DNA from: Methylobacterium dankookense
GTDB taxonomy: Bacteria; Pseudomonadota; Alphaproteobacteria; Rhizobiales; Beijerinckiaceae
Length of the DNA stretch: 64,000 bases
Reading direction: 5' to 3'
Assembly (NCBI RefSeq): GCF_902141855.1
Contig: NZ_CABFVH010000006.1
Span: forward strand, 140,322-204,321
Part shown: positions 27,270 through 36,240 of the stretch, in pieces
Layout of the letters: each line of letters starts with the position of its first letter
Position numbering within the stretch: the stretch's first letter is position 1
Program-made: the position numbers and the translations under genes
The notes under the pieces: model-generated
Seen by the model: only the letters and a program-made list of their open reading frames with translations
What the model was told of the DNA's origin: nothing
Database searches by the model: none

Positions 27270-28181
27270 TCAGGGCTCGACCTTGCGGAGCACGAAGGTG
27301 GTGCCGGTCTCGGGGTCGCGGCGCCAGGCGCCGTCGCCGGTCGGGACGAGGCCGACCGTGTGGCCGCGGCGGGCCTTCAGGGTCAGGCGGCCGGCCGCGA
27401 AGTTCCAGCTCACGGGGTCGAAGACCTGGATGCCGCCGTCGCGGCAGCCGGGCAGGATGTGCACGCTCGACGGCACGGCGAGGTCGAGGCGGCAGGTGTC
27501 GCGGTCGCGATAGCGGTCGAGGGCGTAGAGCCCGGCCTCGGGATTCGAGCCGGCGGGCGAGGCCGCGACCGGCTGCGCCGCGTGGGGCGCGGCCGGGTCG
27601 GCGGCTGGCGCCGGGTCGGGCAGGGCGCCGGCCCCGGGCTCGCTCGGACGCATCGCCGCGATGTCGAGGGGTACGAAGCTGTAGACCTCGCCGCTCTCGG
27701 CGCGGGCGACGAGGCTGCCGCCGTCCGGCCGGCGCGCGAAGATGAGGAGCGGGCGCAGGTTGCGGTCGACGAGGCGCAGGCCCGCCTCGGTCCAGAGCCA
27801 GCCGGCCATTCCCGTCGTCACCGGCAGCGCCCGGCGGCAGCCCGCGGGGAAGGCGAGGCGGCGGCCCGCCTGGCCGCTGTCGAGGGCCAGCGTCATCACG
27901 CAGCGGAAGTTGGTCCCGTCGCGGGAGAGGTCCCAGGTCCCGGGCACGCCCGTGAACCGGTCGGGCAGGCGGCCGGCCGCCGGGATCGGCGCCTCCGGCG
28001 CGGCGCCCGGGGCCGCGGGCTCCGGCAAGGTTCCCGGCAAGGTTCCTGGCATGGCGCCCGGCATCGCACCCGGCAGGGTGGGGGGCATCTCCGGCGGGCG
28101 GCTCGGGATGGCTTCCTGCGCGGCCGCCGGAAAACCGGAGATCAGGGCGGTGGTCGAGGCGGCGAGGAGGATCCGTCTCAT
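27270..28181 (-). CDS. Secreted protein with two AprI/Inh-like domains
   Basis: Exported protein (303 aa). A signal peptide (MRRILLAASTTALISGFPAAAQ) is followed by a Pro-rich linker with MPG/LPG repeats (about 30-65). Domain 1 (about 80-172, GTWDLSRDGTNFRCVMTLAL) and domain 2 (about 216-301, GLYALDRYRDRDTCRLDLAV) both resemble the Inh/AprI fold, an eight-stranded barrel that inhibits serralysin-type metalloproteases. Each keeps a cysteine pair (C94/C115, C230/C246) like the family disulfide. No protease is nearby, so it may protect the periplasm or have another role. The start overlaps the stop of the dehydrogenase gene. Confidence 0.7.
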   Translation of the reverse strand: MRRILLAASTTALISGFPAAAQEAIPSRPPEMPPTLPGAMPGAMPGTLPGTLPEPAAPGAAPEAPIPAAGRLPDRFTGVPGTWDLSRDGTNFRCVMTLALDSGQAGRRLAFPAGCRRALPVTTGMAGWLWTEAGLRLVDRNLRPLLIFARRPDGGSLVARAESGEVYSFVPLDIAAMRPSEPGAGALPDPAPAADPAAPHAAQPVAASPAGSNPEAGLYALDRYRDRDTCRLDLAVPSSVHILPGCRDGGIQVFDPVSWNFAAGRLTLKARRGHTVGLVPTGDGAWRRDPETGTTFVLRKVEP

Positions 28182-29149
28182 GCCCCCGCCCACGGCGTCT
28201 CGGCCACCGGGGTGAGGGGCCCGCGCCCGGCGAACCACGAGACGAGGTTCCCGACCACGAGCCGGGCCATCTCCGCGCGGGTGTGGTGGGAGGCCGAGCC
28301 GACATGCGGCAGCAGCACGGTGTTGTCGAGGACGGCGAGCGCCTCCGGCACGTGCGGCTCGTTGGCGAAGACGTCGAGCCCCGCCGCCTGGATCGTGCCG
28401 GCCGCGAGCGCCGCGGCGAGCGCCGCCTCGTCCACGAGGCTGCCGCGGGCGACGTTGACGAGCACGCCCTCGGGCCCGAGCGCAGCAAGCACCTCCGCCC
28501 CGATCAGCTTCTCCGTGCCCGCGCCCCCCGGCGCCACCACGATCAGCACGTCCGAGGCCTCGGCCAGGCCGAGCAGCGTCGCGTGGTAGGCATAAGGTGC
28601 GTCCACCTGCGGCCGGCGCCCGTGATAGGCGATGGCGACGCCGAAGCCTTCGAGGCGCTGCGCGATGGCCCGGCCGATCCGGCCGAGGCCGAGGATGCCG
28701 ACCCGGCGCCCGCGCAAGGAACCGGTGAGCGGAAAGGGCGCCTTCGGCCAATGGCCGGCCCTGAGATAGCGGTCGGCCTGCGGGATCCGGCGGAGCGTGG
28801 CGAGCAGCAGCCCGAGGGCGAGGTCGGCGACCTCGTCGGTGAGCACGTCCGGCGTGTTGGTGACGACGATGCCGCGGCTCGCGGCGGCGCGGGCATCGAC
28901 CGTGTCGTAGCCGACGCCGAAATTCGCGACGATCTCGAGCTTCGGCAGCCGGTCCATCAGGGCGCCGTCGACGGGCGTCTGCGCGCCCACCGCGAGGCCG
29001 CGGATGCGGGGCGCCACCTCGGCGAGCAGCGCCTCCGGATCGGGGGCCGTGTCGAGCCGGTGCAGGCGGAAGTCGCGGGCGAGCGCCTCCATCACGGCAT
29101 TGTGCATCGGCCGGATCAGCAGGATCTCGGCAGGGCTCTCGGACGTCAC
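28178..29149 (-). CDS. D-2-hydroxyacid dehydrogenase (glyoxylate/hydroxypyruvate reductase-like)
   Basis: NAD(P)-dependent D-2-hydroxyacid dehydrogenase (323 aa). The Rossmann loop is GILGLGRIGRAIAQRL. The catalytic residues are in place: Arg in NVARGSLVDE, Glu in DVFANEP and His in LLPHVGSAS. The IVANFGVGYDTVD block is typical of glyoxylate/hydroxypyruvate reductases. Methylotrophs of this group use hydroxypyruvate reductase in the serine cycle, but this may be a paralogue; context does not settle it. The start is a GTG at 29149, where the family begins; the longer frame runs antisense to leuC. Confidence 0.85.
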   Translation of the reverse strand: MTSESPAEILLIRPMHNAVMEALARDFRLHRLDTAPDPEALLAEVAPRIRGLAVGAQTPVDGALMDRLPKLEIVANFGVGYDTVDARAAASRGIVVTNTPDVLTDEVADLALGLLLATLRRIPQADRYLRAGHWPKAPFPLTGSLRGRRVGILGLGRIGRAIAQRLEGFGVAIAYHGRRPQVDAPYAYHATLLGLAEASDVLIVVAPGGAGTEKLIGAEVLAALGPEGVLVNVARGSLVDEAALAAALAAGTIQAAGLDVFANEPHVPEALAVLDNTVLLPHVGSASHHTRAEMARLVVGNLVSWFAGRGPLTPVAETPWAGA

Positions 29150-29377
29150 GCGGGGTGCCTCCCTGGGGCGCCGTTCGGCGGCACGGCTCCCCGATGCTGT
29201 GTCGCCTGCGTTCCCCCGATGCAAGCGGAGCGTGCACGGCCCGCGATACAGGCCGGGCTGCCATCTCGCTGCGGCAGACGCTGCCCACTTCCGAAATCGG
29301 CCGGAGATCCCTACTAAGAACGGTTCGAACGCCCGGGCCTCCGCGCCCTCCGGCAGAGTCACCAGCGAACCCGAATC

Positions 29378-30790
29378 ATGGCACCCGCGCGCACGCTCTA
29401 CGACAAGATCTGGGACGACCACGTCGTCGATGTTCAGCCGGACGGCACCAGCCTCCTCTACATCGACCGCCACCTCGTGCACGAGGTGACGAGCCCCCAG
29501 GCCTTCGAGGGCCTCCGCGTGGCCGGCCGCAAGGTGCGCCACCCCGAGAAGACGCTGGCGGTGGTCGACCACAACGTCCAGACCACGGACCGCAGCAAGG
29601 GCATCGACGATCCCGAGAGCCGCACGCAGCTCGAGGCGCTCGCCGAGAACGTGCGCGACTTCGGCATCGAGTTCTACGACGCCCTCGACCGGCGCCAGGG
29701 CATCGTCCACATCATCGGGCCGGAGCAGGGCTTCACCCTGCCGGGCCAGACCATCGTCTGCGGCGATTCCCACACCTCGACGCACGGCGCCTTCGGGGCG
29801 CTCGCCCACGGCATCGGCACCTCGGAGGTCGAGCACGTGCTCGCCACCCAGACGCTGGTGCAGAAGAAGGCGAAGAACATGCGCGTCACCGTGGACGGCA
29901 CCCTGCCGCCCGGCGTGACCGCCAAGGACATCATCCTCGCCATCATCGGCGAGATCGGCACCGCGGGCGGCACCGGCCACGTCATCGAGTATGCCGGCGA
30001 GGCGATCCGCGCCCTCTCGATGGAGGGGCGGATGACGATCTGCAACATGTCGATCGAGGGCGGCGCCCGCGCCGGCATGGTCGCGCCCGACGAGACCACC
30101 TACGCCTACGTCCGGGGCCGGCCGAAGGCGCCCCAGGGCGCGGCCTTCGACAAGGCCCGCGCCTATTGGGAGAGCCTCGTCACCGATGCGGGCGCGCATT
30201 TCGACCGCGAGGTGCGGCTCGACGCGGCGAACCTCCCCCCGCTGGTGAGCTGGGGCACGAGCCCCGAGGACGTGATCTCGATCCAGGGCCGCGTGCCGGA
30301 TCCGGCCGCGATCGCAGACGAGAACAAGCGCCAGTCCAAGGAGAAGGCGCTCGCCTATATGGGCCTGACGCCGGGCACCCGGATCACCGACATCGCCCTC
30401 GACCGGGTCTTCATCGGCTCCTGCACCAACGGGCGCATCGAGGACCTGCGCGAGGTCGCCCGCGTCGTCGGCGACCGCAAGGTCCACCAGAGCGTCTCGG
30501 CGATGATCGTGCCGGGCTCCGGCCTAGTGAAGGCGCAGGCCGAGGCCGAGGGACTCGACAAGATCCTGATCGCCGCGGGCTTCGACTGGCGCGAGCCGGG
30601 CTGCTCCATGTGCCTCGGCATGAACCCGGACCGGCTGAGCCCGGGCGAGCGCTGCGCCTCGACCTCGAACCGCAACTTCGAGGGCCGCCAGGGCGCGCGC
30701 GGACGCACCCACCTCGTCTCCCCGGCCATGGCCGCGGCGGCGGCGGTGGCCGGCCACTTCGTCGACATCCGCGAGTGGCCGCAGGGCTGA
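29378..30790 (+). CDS. leuC: 3-Isopropylmalate dehydratase large subunit
   Basis: Aconitase-family enzyme of leucine synthesis that isomerises 2- to 3-isopropylmalate together with LeuD (470 aa). The [4Fe-4S] ligands are in [13 protein letters not shown] and [31 protein letters not shown] and the N-terminal [12 protein letters not shown] are family signatures. leuD is not in the window. A palindrome-rich region follows. Confidence 0.96.
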   Translation: MAPARTLYDKIWDDHVVDVQPDGTSLLYIDRHLVHEVTSPQAFEGLRVAGRKVRHPEKTLAVVDHNVQTTDRSKGIDDPESRTQLEALAENVRDFGIEFYDALDRRQGIVHIIGPEQGFTLPGQTIVCGDSHTSTHGAFGALAHGIGTSEVEHVLATQTLVQKKAKNMRVTVDGTLPPGVTAKDIILAIIGEIGTAGGTGHVIEYAGEAIRALSMEGRMTICNMSIEGGARAGMVAPDETTYAYVRGRPKAPQGAAFDKARAYWESLVTDAGAHFDREVRLDAANLPPLVSWGTSPEDVISIQGRVPDPAAIADENKRQSKEKALAYMGLTPGTRITDIALDRVFIGSCTNGRIEDLREVARVVGDRKVHQSVSAMIVPGSGLVKAQAEAEGLDKILIAAGFDWREPGCSMCLGMNPDRLSPGERCASTSNRNFEGRQGARGRTHLVSPAMAAAAAVAGHFVDIREWPQG

Positions 30791-30802
30791 CCTAATCGGC
30801 CC

Positions 30803-30913
30803 TCCCCCGTTAGGCGGGGGAGGATGCCTGTGCCGAGCGCTTGATGCTTGGACTCACGACATCGTGGCCAAGCGCGACGCGCCCCCTCTCCCGTGCGGGA
30901 GAGGGGGCGCGTC
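30803..30913. repeat. Two palindromic elements after leuC
   Basis: The first is cctcccccg/cgggggagg (about 30808-30830). The second (30876-30913) has perfect 18-bp arms (gacgcgccccctctcccg and its complement) with only tg between them. Both belong to the ctctcccc family and lie between convergent genes; they probably also stop transcription. Confidence 0.75.
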
Positions 30914-30937
30914 GCTCCGGAAACGTGTGAATGATCG

Positions 30938-30967
30938 AGCCCGCTCCGCTTCCCGGAGCGGGCTTTC
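30938..30967. terminator. Hairpin between leuC and emrB
   Basis: Arms agcccgctccg and cggagcgggct with loop cttcc, then tt on the plus strand. Its position just after the emrB stop suits a bidirectional terminator. Confidence 0.6.
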
Positions 30968-30972
30968 GCATC

Positions 30973-32544
30973 TCAATGCCCCGCCCCGGCGGGCGCCCCG
31001 CCCTGGGGCCGGCGGATCAGCGGCGTGGCGCAGGCCATGGCCAGGAACAGCCCGGTGAGGATGAGGAACACGTCCTCGAAGCTCATCACCAGGCCCTGCA
31101 CCCGCACCGTGTTGGTCATGGCCTTCAGCGCCATGCCGGCCGCGTCGCCGCCGAGCACCTCGAACTGGCGGCGCATCGCGTCGAGGCGCTCCAGCGCGGC
31201 GCTGTTCGACCAGGTGAAGCGCTCGTGCAGCCGGGCGAGGTGGAGGTCCCAGCGGTCGTTCAGCAGCGTGTTGATCAGCGCGAGGCCGACCGCACCGCCG
31301 AGATTGCGCGTCAGGTTGTAGAGGCCCGACGCATTCTTCATCCGCTCCGGCGGCAGGGTGCCGAGCGCGATGTTGTTGATCGGGATCATGCACAGCATCA
31401 GCGAGCAGCCGCGCAGGACCTGCGGCCAGAGCAGCTCCCAGAAGTCCCAGTCCTTGGTCAGCCCCGTCACGATCCAGGTGCCGGCGGCGAAGCCCGCGAA
31501 GCCGATCGCCATCAGCACGCGCGGGTCGGCCTTGGCGAGGAAGCGCCCGGCGATCGGGGCGGTGACGAACATGCAGAGCCCTGAGACGAACATCGTCTCG
31601 CCGATCTGGAGCGCCGAGTAGCCGCGCACCCGCGCGAGATAGACCGGGTAGAGGTAGGTCAGGCCGTAGAGGCCGATGCCGAGCACGAAGCTGAAGACGC
31701 AGCCCGCCGCGAAGTTGCGGTTCGAGAAGGCGCGCAGGTCCACGATCGGCTGGCGCGCCGTGAAGGCGCGCCAGAAGAACAGCAGCGCCGACACGCCGCA
31801 GACGATGGCGCAGGCGAAGACCGCCTCGTCCTGCAGCCAATCGTGGTTCGGGCCCTCCTCGAGCACGTATTCGAGGCAGCCGAGGAAGCCCGCCATGAAG
31901 ACGAGCCCGGCCCAGTCGAAGCCCTTCAGGAGGTCGAGGTTCGGCCGGTCGAAATCGACCAGGATCCAGGTCGAGACCGTGACGAAGATGCCCGGCACGA
32001 TGTTGATGAGGAACAGCCAGTGCCAGGAGAACAGGTCGGTGAGGTAGCCGCCGACCGTCGGGCCGATGGTCGGGGCGAGCGTCGCCACGAGGCCGATCAT
32101 CGGCGAGACGATGGAGCGCTTCGAGGGCGGGAAGATCGTGAAGGCCGAGGCGAACACGGTCGGGATCATGCCGCCGCCGATGAACCCCTGCGCCGCCCGC
32201 CAGACGATCATCTCGCCGATCGACGAGGAGGTGGCGCACATCAGGCTCATCAGGGTGAAGCCGCCGGCCGAGATGGCGAACATCCAGCGCGTCGAGAGCA
32301 CCCGCGAGAGCGTGCCCGAGAGCGGGATCGAGATCACCTCGGCGATGAGGTAGCTCGTCTGCACCCAGGGGATCTCGTCGCCCGAGGCCGAGAGGCCGGC
32401 CTGGATCTCGTTGAGCGAGGCCGAGACGATCTGGATGTCCAGGATCGCCATGAACATCCCGAAGACCATGCACAGGAAGGCCACCATGCGGCGGCGGTCC
32501 AGGGGCGGCTCGGCGGGGGCTGCGAGGGTTGCGCTGGCGGCCAT
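30973..32544 (-). CDS. DHA2-family MFS efflux transporter (EmrB-like)
   Basis: Fourteen-helix drug:proton antiporter (523 aa) of the DHA2 group. Motif LDIQIVSASLNEIQ in helix 1, a WVQTSYLIAEVISIPLSG segment and GPTVGGYLTDLFSWHWLFLI (motif C region) identify it. It pairs with the membrane-fusion protein encoded just upstream to form an EmrAB-type pump that expels hydrophobic compounds through an outer-membrane channel not encoded here. The ATG at 32544 follows the emrA-like stop by 44 bases. Regulation is through the divergent TetR gene. Confidence 0.9.
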   Translation of the reverse strand: MAASATLAAPAEPPLDRRRMVAFLCMVFGMFMAILDIQIVSASLNEIQAGLSASGDEIPWVQTSYLIAEVISIPLSGTLSRVLSTRWMFAISAGGFTLMSLMCATSSSIGEMIVWRAAQGFIGGGMIPTVFASAFTIFPPSKRSIVSPMIGLVATLAPTIGPTVGGYLTDLFSWHWLFLINIVPGIFVTVSTWILVDFDRPNLDLLKGFDWAGLVFMAGFLGCLEYVLEEGPNHDWLQDEAVFACAIVCGVSALLFFWRAFTARQPIVDLRAFSNRNFAAGCVFSFVLGIGLYGLTYLYPVYLARVRGYSALQIGETMFVSGLCMFVTAPIAGRFLAKADPRVLMAIGFAGFAAGTWIVTGLTKDWDFWELLWPQVLRGCSLMLCMIPINNIALGTLPPERMKNASGLYNLTRNLGGAVGLALINTLLNDRWDLHLARLHERFTWSNSAALERLDAMRRQFEVLGGDAAGMALKAMTNTVRVQGLVMSFEDVFLILTGLFLAMACATPLIRRPQGGAPAGAGH

Positions 32545-32588
32545 GGGGCGCCTCGGGGATGGGATGAACGATGCGGTTCGGCCGGCTC

Positions 32589-33809
32589 TCAGTGCTGCGC
32601 GGCGAGCTTCTGGACGGGGGCCTCGGTGCCCTCGCGGGTATCGACCTTCACGACCACCGACAGGCCGGGGCGGAGCAGGCCCTCGCGGGCGACATCCTCG
32701 GGGACGTGGACGCGCACGGGCAGGCGCTGCACGATCTTGGTGAAGTTGCCGGTGGCGTTGTCGGGCGGCAGCAGGCTGAAGACCGAGCCCGAGGCCGGCG
32801 AGAGCGATTCCACCGTGCCGACGATGTCGCGGTCCGGATAGGCGTCCACATGGATGTGGACCTCCTGGCCGGGGCGCATGCGGGCGAGCTGCGTCTCCTT
32901 GAAGTTCGCATCGATCCGCACGCTCTGGAGCGGAACCAGGGCCGCGATCCGCGAGCCGGGCGAGACGTAGGCGCCGGCCTCCACCGCCTTGTTGCCGACG
33001 ACGCCGTCGAAGGGCGCGCGGACCACCGTGAAGTCGAGGTCGCGCCGCGCCCGGTCGGCGGCGGTGCGCAGCTCCGCGGCGAGGTTCTCGGCCTCGCGCT
33101 TCTGGGCCTCCAGGACCGCGACATTGGCCTTGGCGGCGAGAAGCGCGGCCTCGGCCGACTTCACCGAGGCCTCGGTTCGGTCGCGGTCGGCCTTGGCCTG
33201 GTCGATGCGGGATTTGGCGACGTAGTCCGCCTGCATCTGCGTGGCGCGGGCATAGTCGGCCGCCGCGCGCACGGCGTCGGCCCGGACCGCGTCCACCTGC
33301 GCCACGGCCTGGGCGACCTGCGCCTGCGCGGCCTCGGCCTGCCGGCCGATGCGGCTGATCGTGCTCACCTGCGTGGCGAGCTTGTCCTCGGCGGCCTTGA
33401 GGGCGAGGCGGTAATCGCCGTCGTCGAGCTTGGCGATCACCGCGCCCTTCTTCACGGCCTGCCCGTTCACCACCGGCACGGCGTCGAGATAGCCCGAGAC
33501 CTTGGCGGCCAGCACCGAGATGTCGGCCTGCACGTAGGCGTCGTCGGTGCTCACGAAGAAGCGCCCGACATTCCACCATTGCCAGCCGGCATAGCCGCCC
33601 CCGCCGGCGAGGCCGCCGAGCAGCAGCAGCAGGATGGCGCGGCGCAGCGGGCGGCGGCGTTTCGGGGCCGGAACGACGGGGGGCGGAGCCGGCTCGACCG
33701 CGGCGGGCAGGCGCGAAGCGGCCGGGCCCTCGGCGCGCGCATCCTCGCGCGGGTCCTCGACGGTCTCGACCGCGCCGTCCGTGCGTCCGGCATCCTCGCG
33801 AAGCGACAT
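32589..33809 (-). CDS. HlyD/EmrA-type membrane fusion protein
   Basis: Periplasmic adaptor (406 aa) of a tripartite efflux pump. The order is a Pro/Arg-rich cytoplasmic stretch, one membrane segment (about 55-75, AILLLLLGGLAGGGGYAGWQ), a lipoyl half (DAYVQADISVLAAKVSGYLD), a long Ala/Glu/Arg-rich coiled coil (about 140-240), and the second lipoyl/barrel half (FTVVRAPFDGVVGNKAVEAG). The start at 33809 (MSLREDAG) is chosen because the longer frame would run through the operator. Operator site 1 lies about 34 bases before this start. Confidence 0.88.
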   Translation of the reverse strand: MSLREDAGRTDGAVETVEDPREDARAEGPAASRLPAAVEPAPPPVVPAPKRRRPLRRAILLLLLGGLAGGGGYAGWQWWNVGRFFVSTDDAYVQADISVLAAKVSGYLDAVPVVNGQAVKKGAVIAKLDDGDYRLALKAAEDKLATQVSTISRIGRQAEAAQAQVAQAVAQVDAVRADAVRAAADYARATQMQADYVAKSRIDQAKADRDRTEASVKSAEAALLAAKANVAVLEAQKREAENLAAELRTAADRARRDLDFTVVRAPFDGVVGNKAVEAGAYVSPGSRIAALVPLQSVRIDANFKETQLARMRPGQEVHIHVDAYPDRDIVGTVESLSPASGSVFSLLPPDNATGNFTKIVQRLPVRVHVPEDVAREGLLRPGLSVVVKVDTREGTEAPVQKLAAQH

Positions 33810-33842
33810 GGATCTCGTCCCTGGATCTCTTCCCTGCCACGA

Positions 33843-33863
33843 TTGACCGAACCGTTCGGTCAA
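33843..33863. promoter_or_regulatory. TetR operator site 1
   Basis: Perfect inverted repeat with half-site ttgaccgaac and a one-base centre (c). It is the same half-site as at 33909-33931 and occurs only in this divergent control region as far as I can see. Confidence 0.85.
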
Positions 33864-33876
33864 CAGGTGGGTCGTG

Positions 33877-33930
33877 TTGACGGCCCTGGGGTCGAAGCGG
33901 TACATAGCATTGACCGAACGGTTCGGTCAA
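33877..33930. promoter_or_regulatory. Divergent promoters sharing one -10 hexamer
   Basis: For the regulator (plus strand): ttgacg at 33877-33882, an 18-base spacer, and tacata at 33901-33906. For the pump (minus strand): ttgacc at 33930-33925 inside operator site 2, an 18-base spacer, and tatgta, which is the complement of the same 33901-33906 hexamer. Read by eye; start sites are inferred. Confidence 0.5.
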
Positions 33931-33931
33931 T
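33909..33931. promoter_or_regulatory. TetR operator site 2
   Basis: Perfect palindrome with half-site attgaccgaac and a one-base centre (g). It overlaps the pump -35 element and the probable start of the regulator transcript, and lies 13 bases before the regulator start codon. Its centre is 67 bases from that of site 1. Confidence 0.88.
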
Positions 33932-33944
33932 CAGGGTGATCGAG

Positions 33945-34580
33945 ATGTCAGGGACGGCAGCGCCGGAGCGCGGGCAAGCGGGGGAGGGCGACAAGCGCCG
34001 CCAGATCCTGGAGGGCGCGCGCCAGGTCTTCATGGCCTCAGGCTTCGACGGGGCCAGCATGGGCGAGATCGCCAAGGCGGCCGGCGTCTCGAAGGGCACG
34101 CTCTACGTCTATTTCGACAGCAAGGAGGCCCTGTTCGAGGCGCTCACCATCGAAGCGAAGAGCGGGCTCGCCGAGGCCCTGTTCAGCCTCGACGAGGCCG
34201 ATCCCGACGTGCCGGCGGTGTTGACGCGCCTCGGTCTCAGCTACCTCATCATGATGTCGCGGCCCGAGCACGTCTCGATCATCCGCATGGTGATCGGCGC
34301 CTGCGAGAAGTTCCCGCGCTTCGGGCAGGCCTTCTACGAGGCCGGCCCCGCCTGCGGCACCGGCCGGCTCAAGGCCTATCTCGACGCGCAGGTGGCGGCC
34401 GGGCGGTTGCGCGCCGCCGATACGGAGCTCGCCGCCCGCCACTTCCTGCATCTCTGCCAGGCGGGCATGCTGACCCGCCTGCTGTTCAACGCGGGCGAGG
34501 CGCCCGGCGAGGCCGAGATCCGGCACCGCGTCACCGAGGCGGTGCGGGTGTTCTTCGCCGGCTACGGGCCGGCGGCCTGA
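33945..34580 (+). CDS. TetR/AcrR-family repressor of the adjacent pump
   Basis: Transcription regulator (211 aa). The N-terminal TetR helix-turn-helix is clear (about 18-65): RRQILEGARQVFMASGFDGA, SMGEIAKAAGVSKGTLYVYF. The C-terminal ligand domain (about 80-205) resembles the AcrR/TetR_C group. It is divergent from the EmrAB-like genes, and two identical palindromes in the shared control region are its probable binding sites, giving self-repression and inducible efflux. The inducer is unknown. The ATG at 33945 avoids reading through the operator. Confidence 0.9.
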   Translation: MSGTAAPERGQAGEGDKRRQILEGARQVFMASGFDGASMGEIAKAAGVSKGTLYVYFDSKEALFEALTIEAKSGLAEALFSLDEADPDVPAVLTRLGLSYLIMMSRPEHVSIIRMVIGACEKFPRFGQAFYEAGPACGTGRLKAYLDAQVAAGRLRAADTELAARHFLHLCQAGMLTRLLFNAGEAPGEAEIRHRVTEAVRVFFAGYGPAA

Positions 34581-34586
34581 AGAGCT

Positions 34587-36209
34587 TCAGCTCCGCAGGC
34601 CCGGCGCCTCCTGGCCGGTGCGGGCGACGTATTCCGTGTAGCCGCCGCCATAGGCGTGGACGCCGTCGGGCGTCAGCTCCAGGGTGCGGTTCGAGAGCGC
34701 GGCCAGGAAGTGGCGATCGTGGCTCACGAACAGCATGGTGCCCTCGAAGCCGGAGAGCGCCGTGATCAGCATCTCCTTGGTCGCCATGTCGAGGTGGTTG
34801 GTCGGCTCGTCGAGCACGAGGAAGTTCGGCGGATCGTAGAGCATCCGGGCCATCACGAGGCGGGCCTTCTCGCCGCCCGAGAGCACGCGGCAGCGCTTCT
34901 CCACGTCGTCGCCCGAGAAGCCGAAGCAGCCGGCGAGCGCCCGCAGCGAACCCTGGCCGGCCTGCGGGAAGGTCTCCTCCAGCATCTCGAAGATGGTCTG
35001 GTCGCCGTCGAGCAGGTCCATGGCGTGCTGGGCGAAGTAGCCGAGCTTCACGTTGGCGCCGACCGCGACGCTGCCGGAATCGGGCTCGGCCGAGCCGGTG
35101 ACGAGCTTGAGGAGCGTCGACTTGCCGGCACCGTTGATGCCCATCACGCACCAGCGCTCCTTGCGGCGCACCGCGAAGTCGAGGCCCTCGTAGATGGTCC
35201 GGCTGCCGTAGCGCTTGTGCACGCCCTTCAGCGTCGCGACCTCCTCGCCGGAGCGGGGCGCGGGCTGGAACTCGAAGGCGACCGACTGGCGGCGGCGCGG
35301 CGGCTCCACGCGCTCGATCTTGTCGAGCTTCTTCACCCGGCTCTGCACCTGGGCAGCGTGGGAGGCGCGCGCCTTGAAGCGCTCGATGAAGGCGATCTCC
35401 TTGGCGAGCATGGCCTGCTGGCGCTCGAACTGCGCCTGCTGCTGCGCCGCGTTCTGCGCGCGCTGCTGCTCGTAGAAGGCGTAGTCGCCGGAGAAGGTGG
35501 TGAGCTGGCCGGCATCGATCTCGACGATCTTCGAGACGATGCGGTTCATGAACTCGCGGTCGTGCGAGGTCATCAGGAGGGCGCCGTCATAGCCCTTGAG
35601 GAAGCTCTCGAGCCAGATCAGGCTCTCGATGTCGAGGTGGTTGCTCGGCTCGTCGAGCAGCATCACGTCGGGGCGCATCAGCAGGATGCGGGCCAGCGCC
35701 ACGCGCATCTTCCAGCCGCCGGAGAGGCGGCCGACATCGCCGTCCATCATCTCCTGGCTGAAGCCCAGACCAGCCAGCACCTCGTAGGCGCGGGCCTCCA
35801 GGCCGTAGCCGCCGAGTTCCTCGAAGCGGCCCTGCACGTCGCCGTAGCGCTCGACCAGGGCCTCCATCTCGTCCATCCGGTCGGGATCGGCGAGCGCCAG
35901 CTCCAGTTCCTTCAGCTCGGCCGCGACCGCGCTGACGGGGCCCGCCCCGTCCATCACCTCGGCCACCACGCTGCGGCCGGACATCTCGCCGACATCCTGG
36001 CTGAAATAGCCGATGGTGATGCCGCGATCCTGCGCGACCTGACCCTCGTCGGGCTGCTCCTCGCCGGTGATCATCCGGAACAGGGTGGTCTTGCCGGCCC
36101 CGTTCGGCCCGACGAGCCCGGCCTTCTCGCCCCGCTGGAGCGCGGCCGAGGCCTCGATGAAGACGAGCTGCCGTCCGTTCTGCTTGGTGATCTTGTCGAG
36201 GCGGATCAT
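34587..36209 (-). CDS. ABC-F family ATPase
   Basis: Soluble twin-ATPase (540 aa) with no membrane domain, the layout of ABC-F translation factors such as EttA, Uup and YheS. ATPase 1 has GPNGAGKTT, LSGGWKMR and LLDEPSNHLD; ATPase 2 has GINGAGKST, LSGGEKAR and VLDEPTNHLD. Between them (about 225-310) lies the long charged linker (ERQQAMLAKEIAFIERFKAR) that contacts the P-site tRNA in studied members. It has no transporter partner. Its stop and that of the TetR gene are 6 bases apart (convergent). The subfamily is unresolved. Confidence 0.9.
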   Translation of the reverse strand: MIRLDKITKQNGRQLVFIEASAALQRGEKAGLVGPNGAGKTTLFRMITGEEQPDEGQVAQDRGITIGYFSQDVGEMSGRSVVAEVMDGAGPVSAVAAELKELELALADPDRMDEMEALVERYGDVQGRFEELGGYGLEARAYEVLAGLGFSQEMMDGDVGRLSGGWKMRVALARILLMRPDVMLLDEPSNHLDIESLIWLESFLKGYDGALLMTSHDREFMNRIVSKIVEIDAGQLTTFSGDYAFYEQQRAQNAAQQQAQFERQQAMLAKEIAFIERFKARASHAAQVQSRVKKLDKIERVEPPRRRQSVAFEFQPAPRSGEEVATLKGVHKRYGSRTIYEGLDFAVRRKERWCVMGINGAGKSTLLKLVTGSAEPDSGSVAVGANVKLGYFAQHAMDLLDGDQTIFEMLEETFPQAGQGSLRALAGCFGFSGDDVEKRCRVLSGGEKARLVMARMLYDPPNFLVLDEPTNHLDMATKEMLITALSGFEGTMLFVSHDRHFLAALSNRTLELTPDGVHAYGGGYTEYVARTGQEAPGLRS

Positions 36210-36240
36210 GGGGGTTCCGGTTGGTCGTTCCGGTCATGCG

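Noticed and set aside
29150..29377. Leader peptide or T-box before leuC
   Set aside because: No Leu-codon run or terminator/antiterminator pair could be seen.
28178..30487. Dehydrogenase extended to 769 aa
   Set aside because: The extra N-terminal 446 residues are antisense to leuC; the real protein starts at the GTG at 29149.
30973..33930. Apparent 985-aa pump protein
   Set aside because: The N-terminal part is an out-of-frame reading of the membrane-fusion gene; the transporter starts at 32544.
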